Under the pieces are notes generated by a model. That model saw only the letters and a program-made list of their open reading frames with translations. It ran no database searches and had not been told where the DNA came from. Below, one piece after another: positions 42,859-51,254 of a stretch of DNA of 64,000 nt. The DNA comes from Yinghuangia soli (lineage in GTDB: Bacteria; Actinomycetota; Actinomycetes; Streptomycetales; Streptomycetaceae). The first letter of the stretch is position 1. Every line of letters begins with the position of its first letter. The stretch is taken from assembly GCF_021502675.1 (NCBI RefSeq), contig NZ_JAKFHA010000010.1, positions 124,001 through 188,000 on the forward strand, given 5' to 3'. The translations under genes were made by a program, and so were the position numbers.

Positions 42859-43800
42859 ATGCGTCCTCTCCTTGCCGCGCAGACCTCGCTGCCGCCCCTG
42901 TGGAGCCTCGACCGGGTGCCCGGAGCCTCGGTCTGGCTGGCGCACACCGAGGACGGCGAGCTGCTCGTTCTCGACGACTCGCTGGCGGTGGTGCGCACCG
43001 TGCCGCTGCCGCGCGAATGGAAGGGCGGCCACGCGGTGGCGCCCGACCTGTCGTTCGTGGCCGCGTCCGGTCCCGACCGGGTCAGCGTGCTGGACATGAC
43101 CGGACGTCAGATCTGGTCGCATCCGCACGCCGACTGGGAGTTCGAGGAATCCGGCTCGTGCGTGGTGAGCACCGATGCGCGCGGCGTGTGGGCGGTGGTG
43201 CGCACCGAGGAGGGCGACGCCTGCGTGCTGTTCGACGCGCGCGAGGGCACCGTGCTGCGCACCGCGCCGCTCCCGGCGTCCACGGTGGGCTCCGAACTGC
43301 TGCCGCATCCGGACGGCCTGCACGTCGGCGTCGCGGCCGGGCACGGCGACGACGCGTACCGGATCTTCCTGGTCGGCTCGGACGGCGACGGGCCGCCCGC
43401 CGAGATCGCCGCGGGCGACAGCCGCATCCTCATCGACATCCAGCCGGGCTCCGGCCTCATGCTGACCACGCCGTACGGCCAGGGTCCGCTCGCGCTGCTG
43501 CGCTCGCCGGACGGCGGGATCGTGGCGGCCCGCCGGCCGGACGCGCTGTTCCCGGAGGACGACGAGGTCTTCGACTTCTACGCGGGCTTCCTCGGTCCCG
43601 ACCGGGTGGTCGCGGCGTCCTCGAACCAGCGCCACGTGGTGTTCTCGGTGCCCGACCTGCGCCCGGTGGCCGAGGTCGACTACCCGGACGACGAGGGCCG
43701 CGCGTGGCTCGTGGTGCGGCACGACGGCACGTGGGTGACCGCCGACCCCGATTCGGGGCTGGTGCGGCTGTGGCAGGTTCCCGGGACGCTCGGCCGATAG
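42859..43800 (+). CDS. WD40/beta-propeller-like protein of unknown function
   Basis: This 313-residue soluble protein is made of repeating beta units such as VWLAHTEDGELLVLDDSL, VSVLDMTGRQIWSHP and ACVLFDAREGTVLRTAPLP, consistent with a 6-7-bladed propeller. No signal peptide, membrane segment or catalytic motif is visible. It is probably cotranscribed with the DedA gene. Function is unknown. Confidence 0.78.
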   Translation: MRPLLAAQTSLPPLWSLDRVPGASVWLAHTEDGELLVLDDSLAVVRTVPLPREWKGGHAVAPDLSFVAASGPDRVSVLDMTGRQIWSHPHADWEFEESGSCVVSTDARGVWAVVRTEEGDACVLFDAREGTVLRTAPLPASTVGSELLPHPDGLHVGVAAGHGDDAYRIFLVGSDGDGPPAEIAAGDSRILIDIQPGSGLMLTTPYGQGPLALLRSPDGGIVAARRPDALFPEDDEVFDFYAGFLGPDRVVAASSNQRHVVFSVPDLRPVAEVDYPDDEGRAWLVVRHDGTWVTADPDSGLVRLWQVPGTLGR

Positions 43801-43809
43801 AGCCAAAGG

Positions 43810-43822
43810 TCACAATCTGTGA
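43810..43822. promoter_or_regulatory. TCACA-ATC-TGTGA palindrome before the NlpC/P60 gene
   Basis: This perfect 13-bp palindrome is followed by GTCACT repeats at 43830-43846 and a TAATGT -10-like hexamer at 43845-43850. It lies 36 bases before the GTG of the endopeptidase gene. Confidence 0.45.
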
Positions 43823-43857
43823 TGCGCTAGTCACTTCATGTCACTAATGTGGCGTGC

Positions 43858-45162
43858 GTGACCCGTAGCGCGCCGCGGAAGCGGAAGATCCTGTTCCGGG
43901 CGGTCGCGCGCGGCGGACCGCCTGCCGCTCTGGCGCTGGCGCTGCTCGCCGGTCCGGTCGTCGCCGCACCCGGGGACGATCCGGGCGCCGGGGCCTTCCC
44001 GGATGCCGGCCAGGTGGACCGCGCCCGCACCGACGTGCAGGCCAAGGCCGCGGATGCGGTCCGCCTGCAGGCCGAACTCGACCGCGCCCGCGCCGAACTC
44101 GACCGGAGCGCGCTGGACGCCGCCCGCGCGGTCGAGGCCTACAACGGCGCCCAAGTGCAGGCCGGGCTGGCCGCCCGGGCCGCCGGGCAGGCGAAAGAGC
44201 AGGTGGCCGCCGCCGGGACCGCAGTCGCGCAGGCCCGCGACGAACTGGGCCGACTGGCCGCAGAGGCCTACCGGATGGACGGCGGCTCGCGCCTCGGCAC
44301 GCTCGGCATGCTGCTCGACTCGTCCACACCGTCCGAGGCCGCCATGCGAGCGGAGGCGATGCGGACCGTGCTCCGGGCCCGCGAGGAAGGCCTGCGGCGC
44401 AGCAGCGAGGCCGCCCGCCTCGCGCAGACCGCCCGGCACACCGCCGAGGCCGCCGCCCGGCGCACCCGGGAGACCGCCGAGACGGTGCGCAGCGCCTATG
44501 CCGCGGCCGCCGCCAAGGTCGCCGAACAGCAGTCCCGGGTAGGAGAGTTCGCCCTGCGGCAGGACCGCCTCCTGGCCGACCTGGCGGCCGCCCGCGACAC
44601 CACGCTCGAACTCGAGCGGCAGCGCCAGGAAGGCCTCGCCGAACAAGCCCGGCAGCGTGCCGAGGCCGAGGCCCGGCGCCGCGCCGAGGAGGCCGCCCGG
44701 CAGACGGCCGCGGCCGCAGGACGGCCCCAGGCCCGGCCCGGCGCCGCCGGCGGAGCCTCCGGCGGGAGCGCCCAGGCGGCCCGGCCGGCCCCGGTCCGCA
44801 GCGGCGCCGCCGCGGCGATCGCCTACGCTAAGGCGCAACTCGGCAAGCCGTACATCTGGGGCGGCGAGGGCCCGCACGGCTACGACTGCTCGGGACTGGT
44901 CGTGCAGGCCTGGCGCCAGGCGGGTGTCGCGCTGACCCACTTCGCGGCCACCCAGTACGCCGAGAGCCGGCCCGTCGGCTACGCCGAACTCCGGCCCGGC
45001 GACCTGATCTTCTGGACCGAGACGCCGCGCGCCGAGGACATCCACCACGTCGCGATGTACCTCGGCGACGGCCTGATGATCCACGCCCCGCGCACCGGCG
45101 ACGTGATCCGGATCAGCAGCATGTTCTATATGGGCACCCCGGACTTCTACGCCCGCCCCTGA
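43858..45162 (+). CDS. Secreted NlpC/P60 peptidoglycan endopeptidase with coiled coil
   Basis: This 434-residue protein has an N-terminal signal segment (ALALALLAGPVVA) and a long Ala/Arg/Glu coiled-coil region (about 55-290, for example VQAKAADAVRLQAELDRA). A disordered linker leads to the C40 peptidase domain with catalytic Cys344 in YDCSGLV, His397 in HHVAMYL and His409. It resembles the RipA/CwlO-type hydrolases, which cut stem peptides during growth and are regulated through the coiled coil. The start is GTG at 43858; an in-frame GTG at 43849 is also possible. The promoter holds a palindrome at 43810. Confidence 0.93.
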   Translation: MTRSAPRKRKILFRAVARGGPPAALALALLAGPVVAAPGDDPGAGAFPDAGQVDRARTDVQAKAADAVRLQAELDRARAELDRSALDAARAVEAYNGAQVQAGLAARAAGQAKEQVAAAGTAVAQARDELGRLAAEAYRMDGGSRLGTLGMLLDSSTPSEAAMRAEAMRTVLRAREEGLRRSSEAARLAQTARHTAEAAARRTRETAETVRSAYAAAAAKVAEQQSRVGEFALRQDRLLADLAAARDTTLELERQRQEGLAEQARQRAEAEARRRAEEAARQTAAAAGRPQARPGAAGGASGGSAQAARPAPVRSGAAAAIAYAKAQLGKPYIWGGEGPHGYDCSGLVVQAWRQAGVALTHFAATQYAESRPVGYAELRPGDLIFWTETPRAEDIHHVAMYLGDGLMIHAPRTGDVIRISSMFYMGTPDFYARP

Positions 45163-45181
45163 CCCCGGTCACCCGGGCAGG

Positions 45182-45221
45182 CGAAAGGGCGGTCTCCCCA
45201 TCCGGGAGGACCGCCCTTTCG
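45182..45221. terminator. Bidirectional hairpin terminator
   Basis: A perfect 13-bp stem CGAAAGGGCGGTC and complement lies between the convergent endopeptidase and pyrophosphatase genes. Confidence 0.8.
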
Positions 45222-45292
45222 GGTGCTGCGGGTCCTGCGAGAACTGCGGTACCGCGTACGGACGCGGGTCACCGTGGCCGCCGGCGAGGCGG

Positions 45293-45784
45293 TCAGTGGT
45301 GGCCCGACTCCTTCAGGCGCTTGAACGACGCCTCGACCTCGGCCTCGGCCTCGACGCGGCCGACCCAGTCGGCCCCCTCGACGGACTTGCCGGGCTCGAG
45401 GTCCTTGTACACCTCGAAGAAGTGCTGGATCTCGAGCCGGTCGAACTCCGGCACGTGGTGGATGTCGCGCAGGTGCTCCATGCGCGGGTCGGTCGCGGGC
45501 ACGCACAGGACCTTGTCGTCGCCGCCGGCCTCGTCCGTCATCCGGAACATGCCGATCGCGCGGCAGCGGATGAGCACGCCCGGGAAGGTCGGCTCCTCCA
45601 GCAGCACCAGGGCGTCCAGCGGGTCGCCGTCCTCACCCAGGGTGTCCTCGATGAAGCCGTAGTCGGCCGGGTAGCGCGTCGAGGTGAAGAGCATGCGGTC
45701 GAGCCGGATGCGGCCGGTCTCGTGATCCACCTCGTACTTGTTCCGCGAACCCCGAGGGATCTCGATGGTGACGTCGAACTCCAA
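45293..45784 (-). CDS. ppa: Inorganic pyrophosphatase
   Basis: This 163-residue soluble family I pyrophosphatase has [42 protein letters not shown] (here [13 protein letters not shown] then [13 protein letters not shown]), and the metal-binding [13 protein letters not shown]. It cleaves the pyrophosphate released by biosynthetic reactions. TTG at 45784 is chosen because the protein then begins with the usual [11 protein letters not shown] and GGAGGAG precedes it. The upstream ATG would put the ribosome site inside the coding region. It is divergent from dacB. Confidence 0.97.
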   Translation of the reverse strand: MEFDVTIEIPRGSRNKYEVDHETGRIRLDRMLFTSTRYPADYGFIEDTLGEDGDPLDALVLLEEPTFPGVLIRCRAIGMFRMTDEAGGDDKVLCVPATDPRMEHLRDIHHVPEFDRLEIQHFFEVYKDLEPGKSVEGADWVGRVEAEAEVEASFKRLKESGHH

Positions 45785-46106
45785 GGCTCCTCCATCCATT
45801 GTTCGGCCGGGATCATCAGGGTCTGTCCGTGGCGTCGGCGGGCCGCACGGCACCCTGAAGCGGCCGGTCAGGGCCTTTCGGGGACGTGGCGGACTGCCTG
45901 CGGACTCGGACGGCCGCGCCGGGCCTCGGCCGGGCCGGCGGCCCTCCTCGACGCACGGTGGACGGTGTTTCGGTGGGGACGTCCTGCACACCCGTAGGGG
46001 TGACAGGAGTCCTGCCGGAGTCCCGAACAGAACCTAGTCTGCTGACAGTGTCTCGCATGCCCGCCGGGGCTGCCGAAGTGGATCTGTCGAAAGGGGTTGG
46101 TCGCGC
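45785..46106. other. Divergent promoter region between ppa and dacB
   Basis: These 322 bp have no gene-like frame. A TAGTCT -10-like hexamer lies at about 46034-46039, facing dacB. Confidence 0.4.
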
Positions 46107-47660
46107 GTGCCCAGGGTGAGGACGGTGGCCCTGGCCGCAACCGTCGCGGGGATCCTGCTGGCGGTCCTTGCGGTCTGGGCCGCAGGCCCCTGGCAGGACG
46201 GTTACCGGGTCGGAGAGCACCACGGCAGCAAGCGCAGCGGCGGAGCCCAGGCCGGTGCGCAGGGTGCGTCCGGTGCCGCGGGCGGCGGTACGGGTGAGAG
46301 GCGTATCACACCGCCGGTGCTCGCCCCGGTGGACGAAAACCCGGCCGGACGGCTGCCCACCGACCAGGGCGTCAAGGCCGTCCTGGAGCCGCTGCTGGCC
46401 GACAAGACGCTCGGCGGCCCCGGCAAGACCGCGGTCTCCGTCGTGGATGTCGCCACCGGCCGCACGCTCTACGCCGTGGACGCCGACCGCGGGGCGGTCC
46501 CCGCGTCCACCACCAAGGTCGCCACCGGCGTCGCCGCGCTGGCCGCCCTCAAGGCCGACCAGCGGTTCACCACCCGCGTGCTGGCCGGCGCGGCCCCCGG
46601 CACGATCGTGCTCGTGGGCGGCGGCGACCCGACGCTGACCGCGCTCGACGGCTCGCAGTACGCCGGGCAGTACGCCCCCGCCCGGCTGGACGCGCTGGCC
46701 GCCGCCACCGCGAAGGCGCTGCGCGCCGCGGGCATCACGCAGGTCCAGCTCGCCTACGACACCTCGCTGTACTCCGGGCCGGCCAACCACCCGATCAGCC
46801 CGAACGACAACATCGCGCCGGTCGTCGCCCTGATGGCCGACGAAGGCCGCGTCGACGGCAAAAAGGTCGAGGGCCCCAGCGCCCGCGTCGCCGACCCGGC
46901 CGCCAAGGCCGCCGAGCAGTTCGCGCAGCTCGTGGCCCGCCAGGGCATCGCGGTCAACGGCAAACCCGCGGCCGGCAGCGCCGCGGCCGGCACCGCCGGC
47001 ACCTCGGTCGACCCGGCCCCGGCCGCGCAGGCCGGCACGGCCCCCGCGCCCGGCACCGAACTCGCCGCGGTGCACTCGCCGCCGGTGCCCGAGGTCGTCG
47101 AGCAGATGATGATGGCCAGCGACAACGACATCGCCGAGGCGCTGCTGCGGCACATCGCGGTCGCCAAGGGCAAGCCCGCGTCCTTCGCGGGCGGCAGCGA
47201 GGCCGTCAAGGAGGTCCTGGCCGGACTCGGCGTGAACCTCGGGGCCATGCACCTGGAGGACGGCAGCGGCCTCAACCGGGCCAACAAGCTGCCGCCGGCG
47301 GTGCTCACCGGGCTCATCACGCTCGCCGCGTCCCCTGCGCATCCCGAACTGCGCACCGCGGTCACCGGGATGCCGATCGCCGGGTTCACCGGCACCCTCA
47401 AGGACCGCTTCGGCCGGGCGGACGTCGCGGACGCGACCGGCATCGTGCGGGCCAAGACCGGCTCGCTGACCGGCGTCAGCACCCTGGCCGGCGTGGTGCG
47501 CGACGCCGACGGGCGGCTGCTCGCCTTCGCGTTCCTGGCCGACCAGGTCCCGGGCGGCGCCGACTTGGCCCGCCCGGCCCTCGACAAGATGGCCGCGGCC
47601 CTCGGCGACTGCGGCTGCGGCACCCCCGCGGCCTCCGCACCGGCCGCCGCGGCCGGGTGA
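46107..47660 (+). CDS. dacB: D-alanyl-D-alanine carboxypeptidase/endopeptidase (PBP4 class)
   Basis: This 517-residue protein has an N-terminal membrane anchor or signal (TVALAATVAGILLAVLAVWA) and a Gly/Ala linker. A class C-type penicillin-binding domain follows, with STTK (Ser134, Lys137), SDN in MASDNDIAE and KTGSLTG. These are the three PBP active-site motifs. The enzyme trims or cleaves stem peptides in the wall. GTG at 46107 starts the protein. A Cys pair near the C-terminus (CGCG) is unusual. It is followed by the zinc-peptidase gene 83 bp downstream. Confidence 0.95.
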   Translation: MPRVRTVALAATVAGILLAVLAVWAAGPWQDGYRVGEHHGSKRSGGAQAGAQGASGAAGGGTGERRITPPVLAPVDENPAGRLPTDQGVKAVLEPLLADKTLGGPGKTAVSVVDVATGRTLYAVDADRGAVPASTTKVATGVAALAALKADQRFTTRVLAGAAPGTIVLVGGGDPTLTALDGSQYAGQYAPARLDALAAATAKALRAAGITQVQLAYDTSLYSGPANHPISPNDNIAPVVALMADEGRVDGKKVEGPSARVADPAAKAAEQFAQLVARQGIAVNGKPAAGSAAAGTAGTSVDPAPAAQAGTAPAPGTELAAVHSPPVPEVVEQMMMASDNDIAEALLRHIAVAKGKPASFAGGSEAVKEVLAGLGVNLGAMHLEDGSGLNRANKLPPAVLTGLITLAASPAHPELRTAVTGMPIAGFTGTLKDRFGRADVADATGIVRAKTGSLTGVSTLAGVVRDADGRLLAFAFLADQVPGGADLARPALDKMAAALGDCGCGTPAASAPAAAAG

Positions 47661-47743
47661 CCGGAATGCGCGATGGCCGGTACCGACCGGAAAACGCGCG
47701 CTTCGCCCGCCCAAACACTCCTTCCAGCACGTACGGTGGCCGT

Positions 47744-48925
47744 ATGACGAGCGGTGCGGACATGATCGACTGGGACCTGGCCGTCTCCACGGCGAACCGG
47801 CTGGTGCGTCCCGGGCCCGAGGTGACCCGCGACGAGGCCCGCGCCGTCGTCGCCGAACTCCGGGCGCACGCCGCGGAATCCGAGGGACACGTACGGGCTT
47901 TCACCGGCCTGGACACGCGCGGCAACGACACGCCCGTGCTGATCGTGGACCGGGCCGGCTGGGTGCGCGCCAACGTGCAGGGCTTCCGCCATGTGCTGCG
48001 TCCCCTGCTCGACAAGGTCAACGAACGCCGCGAGAACATCCCCGGCGGCAACGCCCTGACCGGCATGGGCAGCAAGGTCACCGGCCTGGAACTGGGCACC
48101 CTGCTGTCCTTCCTGTCCGCCCGAGTGCTCGGCCAGTACGAGACGTTCGCCCCCGCGGCACTGCCGGACAACCCGGACATCCCGGCCACCGCGGAGGGTG
48201 CCGAGGACGGACTCGGCGGCAAGCGGCTCTCCGCGGGCCCGGGGCGCCTCCTGCTGGTGGCGCCCAACATCGTCCAGGTGGAACGCGAACTGGACGTCGC
48301 ACCGCGCGACTTCCGCCTGTGGGTGTGCCTCCACGAGGAGACCCACCGCACCCAGTTCACCGCGGTCCCGTGGCTGCGCGACCACCTGGAGCAGGAAGTC
48401 CACGCGTTCCTGACCGAGACCGAGGTCGACCCCGCCGCGATGGCGCGCCGCTTCCGGGACGCCGCGCAGGCCCTGGTCGCGGGCCGCCGCGGCGACGCCG
48501 ACGAGGAGTCCCGGGGCGGCGACGGCTCGCTGGTCGAACTCGTGCAGACCCCGGTCCAGCGCGAGATCCTGAGCCGCATCACCGCGGTGATGTCGCTGCT
48601 CGAAGGGCACGCCGACTACGTCATGGACGGCGTCGGCCCGCAGGTCATCCCGAGCGTCGGCGAGATCCGCGAGAAGTTCCAGCAGCGCCGTGCCCGCGGC
48701 ACCGGCCGCCTGGACCTCGCGCTGCGCAAGCTGCTCGGCATGGACGCCAAGCTGCGCCAGTACAAGGACGGCGAGCGCTTCGTGCGCATGGTCGTCGACC
48801 AGGTCGGCATGGACGGCTTCAACCGGGTGTGGACCTCGCCCAACACGCTGCCCACGCGCGGCGAGATCGCCGACCCGCAGACCTGGGTGGACCGCGTGCA
48901 CAGCACCCGCTCCGCTCCCGAGTAG
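47744..48925 (+). CDS. Zinc-dependent peptidase of the F420-associated DUF2342 family
   Basis: This 393-residue soluble protein has HEETHRTQF with the zinc-binding HExxH (His197, His201). A later helix, EILSRITAVMSLLEGHADYVMD, holds conserved Glu and His, probably the third ligand. The family is annotated as coenzyme F420 biosynthesis-associated from its phyletic pattern, and its substrate is unknown. ATG at 47744 is 83 bp after dacB. The window also encodes three LLM oxidoreductases of the F420 type. Confidence 0.9.
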   Translation: MTSGADMIDWDLAVSTANRLVRPGPEVTRDEARAVVAELRAHAAESEGHVRAFTGLDTRGNDTPVLIVDRAGWVRANVQGFRHVLRPLLDKVNERRENIPGGNALTGMGSKVTGLELGTLLSFLSARVLGQYETFAPAALPDNPDIPATAEGAEDGLGGKRLSAGPGRLLLVAPNIVQVERELDVAPRDFRLWVCLHEETHRTQFTAVPWLRDHLEQEVHAFLTETEVDPAAMARRFRDAAQALVAGRRGDADEESRGGDGSLVELVQTPVQREILSRITAVMSLLEGHADYVMDGVGPQVIPSVGEIREKFQQRRARGTGRLDLALRKLLGMDAKLRQYKDGERFVRMVVDQVGMDGFNRVWTSPNTLPTRGEIADPQTWVDRVHSTRSAPE

Positions 48926-49250
48926 GCAGTCCGCAGGGCCGGCTCCGCCCGCACGGGCGGGGCACGGCCCGCCGGGCAGAGCCGCAACCGGCCCGAGGCA
49001 GGGCCATGAGCCGGGCCGGGCAGGCCGAGCAGGCACGCGATATCGGGATCCACTCAGAGTATCCGCACGACTACTTTCCGGTGCGACACTCCGCAAGCTT
49101 CACGCAGTCGGTCCAGTGCGTGCCGTAGCTTTGAAGCACGTTCAGCGGATTCCGGGTCGCACCGCCGCCTGCGTCGGCCGGGGATCGCGCACTGCGCGGC
49201 CCGGCTCACACGGCCCGCGCCGAGCGCCGTGCACCCCCAGGAGGTAGAGC
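48926..49250. other. Intergenic region before tilS
   Basis: These 325 bp have no convincing gene. The middle (about 49035-49130) is less GC-rich than its flanks and probably holds the promoter for tilS. A short frame 49006-49128 is present but looks like chance. Confidence 0.4.
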
Positions 49251-50231
49251 GTGGGTCCGCATCCTGCTGTCGCCGCGACCCGGGTCGCCGTCCGTGACGT
49301 GCTGCGCTCGATGAGCCCAGGCGATCTGGTCCTGGTGGCCTGCAGCGGCGGAGCGGACTCGCTCGCGCTCGCCGCGGCCACCGCTTTCGAGGCCTCGCGC
49401 GCGGGCATCCGGGCCGGCGCCATCACCATCGACCACGGCCTGCAGCCGGGTTCCACCGGCCGGGCCGTCGACCTGGTGGGCCGGCTGCGTGCGATGGGCC
49501 TGGACCCGGTCGAGGCACTCGGTGTCCGGGTCGGCCGGCGCGGCGGGCCCGAGGCTGCGGCCCGCACCGCGCGCTACGAGGCGCTCGACATCGCAGCGGC
49601 CCGGCACCAGGCCCGCGCGGTGTTCCTCGGGCACACCCTCGACGACCAGGCGGAGACCGTCCTGCTCGGGCTGGCCCGCGGTTCCGGGGCGCGCTCGCTG
49701 GCCGGGATGCCCGCGGTCATAGGGCACTACCGGCGGCCGCTGCTCGGCATCGACCGCGACACCACCCGCGCGGCCTGCGTCGCGCTGGACCTCGCCACCT
49801 GGGACGACCCGCACAACGCGGACCCGGCGTACACCCGGGCCCGGGTGCGGCACGACGTCCTGCCGGTCCTGGAGAAGGCGCTCGGTCCGGGCATCAGCGA
49901 GTCGCTGGCCCGAACCGCCCGGCTGTTCCGCGACGATGCGGACGCGCTGGACGCCTGGGCGGACCGCGTGCAGGCCGAACTGACCCTGGAGGACGGCGGC
50001 CTCGACGTCGAGGCGCTGGCCGAACTGCCCGCCGCGGTACGCCGCCGGGTGCTGCGCCGCAAGGCGATCAGCGTCGGCTCGCCGCCCGGCGACCTGTTCG
50101 CCCGGCACGTGGACATGGTCGAGCGCCTGGTCATCTCGTGGCGCGGGCAGGGCCCCATCAACCTGCCGGGCGGCGTGGAGATACGCAGGCGATGTGGAAA
50201 GCTTCTCTTCCACCGACCCTCGCAGCTTTGA
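49251..50231 (+). CDS. tilS: tRNA(Ile)-lysidine synthase
   Basis: This 326-residue N-type PP-loop ATPase has the SGGADS motif (32-37) and [13 protein letters not shown], then [22 protein letters not shown]-terminal region contains the TilS substrate-binding domain. It adds lysine to C34 of tRNA(Ile)2 so that AUA is read correctly. GTG at 49251 has AGGAGG ahead. It is followed by hpt 101 bp downstream, the usual arrangement. Confidence 0.95.
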   Translation: MGPHPAVAATRVAVRDVLRSMSPGDLVLVACSGGADSLALAAATAFEASRAGIRAGAITIDHGLQPGSTGRAVDLVGRLRAMGLDPVEALGVRVGRRGGPEAAARTARYEALDIAAARHQARAVFLGHTLDDQAETVLLGLARGSGARSLAGMPAVIGHYRRPLLGIDRDTTRAACVALDLATWDDPHNADPAYTRARVRHDVLPVLEKALGPGISESLARTARLFRDDADALDAWADRVQAELTLEDGGLDVEALAELPAAVRRRVLRRKAISVGSPPGDLFARHVDMVERLVISWRGQGPINLPGGVEIRRRCGKLLFHRPSQL

Positions 50232-50332
50232 GTCTGGGTCCGCCGGATCACGCCGGACCCCGGACCGCCCGGCTTTCGCGCCGGAGGCCCCGCCTCGGGG
50301 ACTGCACAGGACACTCGTAGGGAAGAGCACTG

Positions 50333-50899
50333 GTGGACGAGAAAGACATGGGCACCGACCTCGCGCGCGTGCTGGTCACCGAGGACGAGATCAACGCCAA
50401 GCTGCGCGAGCTGGCGGACCAGATCGACCGCGACTACGAAGGCCGCGACGTCCTGCTGGTGGGTGTCCTCAAGGGCGCCGTCATGGTGATGGCCGACCTG
50501 GCCCGGGCCATGCACTCGCCGGTCAAGATGGACTGGATGGCGGTCTCCTCCTACGGCTCCGGGACCAAGTCGTCCGGCGTCGTGCGCATCCTCAAGGACC
50601 TCGACACCGACATCGCGGGCCGCGACATCCTGGTGGTCGAGGACATCATCGACTCCGGGCTCACGCTGTCCTGGATGCTCGCCAATCTCGCCTCGCGGGG
50701 CCCGGCCTCGCTCGAGGTCTGCGCGTTCTTCCGCAAGCCCGAGGCCGCCAAGGTCGACATCCCGGTGAAGTACCTGGGCTTCGACATCCCGAACGAGTTC
50801 GTCGTCGGGTACGGCCTGGACTACGCCGAGCGCTACCGCAACCTGCCGTTCGTGGGCACCCTCGCGGAGCACGTGTACTCCGGCGCGAAGCCGCACTGA
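50333..50899 (+). CDS. hpt: Hypoxanthine phosphoribosyltransferase
   Basis: This 188-residue phosphoribosyltransferase has VGVLKGAVMVMADLAR, the PRPP motif VVEDIIDSGLTL (101-112) and FRKPEAAKVDIPVKYLGFD. It recycles hypoxanthine and guanine to IMP and GMP. GTG at 50333 is the start. It lies between tilS and ftsH, as in other actinomycetes. Confidence 0.97.
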   Translation: MDEKDMGTDLARVLVTEDEINAKLRELADQIDRDYEGRDVLLVGVLKGAVMVMADLARAMHSPVKMDWMAVSSYGSGTKSSGVVRILKDLDTDIAGRDILVVEDIIDSGLTLSWMLANLASRGPASLEVCAFFRKPEAAKVDIPVKYLGFDIPNEFVVGYGLDYAERYRNLPFVGTLAEHVYSGAKPH

Positions 50900-50908
50900 C
50901 GCCCGGTC

Positions 50909-50938
50909 CGGCGCCGGTCCCGAGCCGGACCGGCGCCG
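50909..50938 (+). terminator. Hairpin terminator of hpt
   Basis: A perfect 12-bp stem CGGCGCCGGTCC with its complement and a 6-base loop begins 9 bp after the hpt stop. Confidence 0.75.
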
Positions 50939-51222
50939 CCCGTACGCCGCTTCGGGGCACCCCCGGCCACCCGGTCCGAGCGATTCCGGTTACCGCGCGC
51001 GCACGGCGGGAACGGTGAACGCGACTTTCGGGAACAACGGAACGCACCCCCCACGTTGGAGGGGTCGGTAGGAGTCGGCTCCGCGCCGCGCCGCCCATGG
51101 GCGACGCGCGGCGCGGTGCCGCGCCGACCTCCGGTGTACCTTCATACGCAGTGACACTTCGTGGGCGACACCGGACAGAGCAGTGAACCCGGGGCCATCA
51201 GGTCCTCGGGTATGGAGCTGGC

Positions 51223-51254
51223 AGGAGGGACGGGGCGGCTATAGCCCCGCATGA
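51223..51254 (+). promoter_or_regulatory. ftsH ribosome site with intervening hairpin
   Basis: AGGAGG at 51223-51228 lies 26 bases from the ATG at 51255. Between them CGGGGC (51231-51236) pairs with GCCCCG (51244-51249). If that hairpin forms, the effective distance drops to 7 bases, ideal for initiation. Confidence 0.5.

Larger units (their letters stand above)
50900..51254. other. Intergenic region between hpt and ftsH
   Basis: These 355 bp hold the hpt terminator hairpin (50909-50938), an ACCCC/GGGGT repeat near 51046-51065 with AGGGG, and the ftsH leader described at 51223. There is no gene-like frame. Confidence 0.5.

Noticed and set aside
43801-43857. Cyclic di-AMP riboswitch before the NlpC/P60 gene
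   Set aside because: Only 57 bp separate it from the previous gene, too short for the ydaO motif, and no such structure is visible.
49006-49128. A 40-codon frame before tilS
   Set aside because: No ribosome site and no recognised conservation; probably chance in a promoter region.
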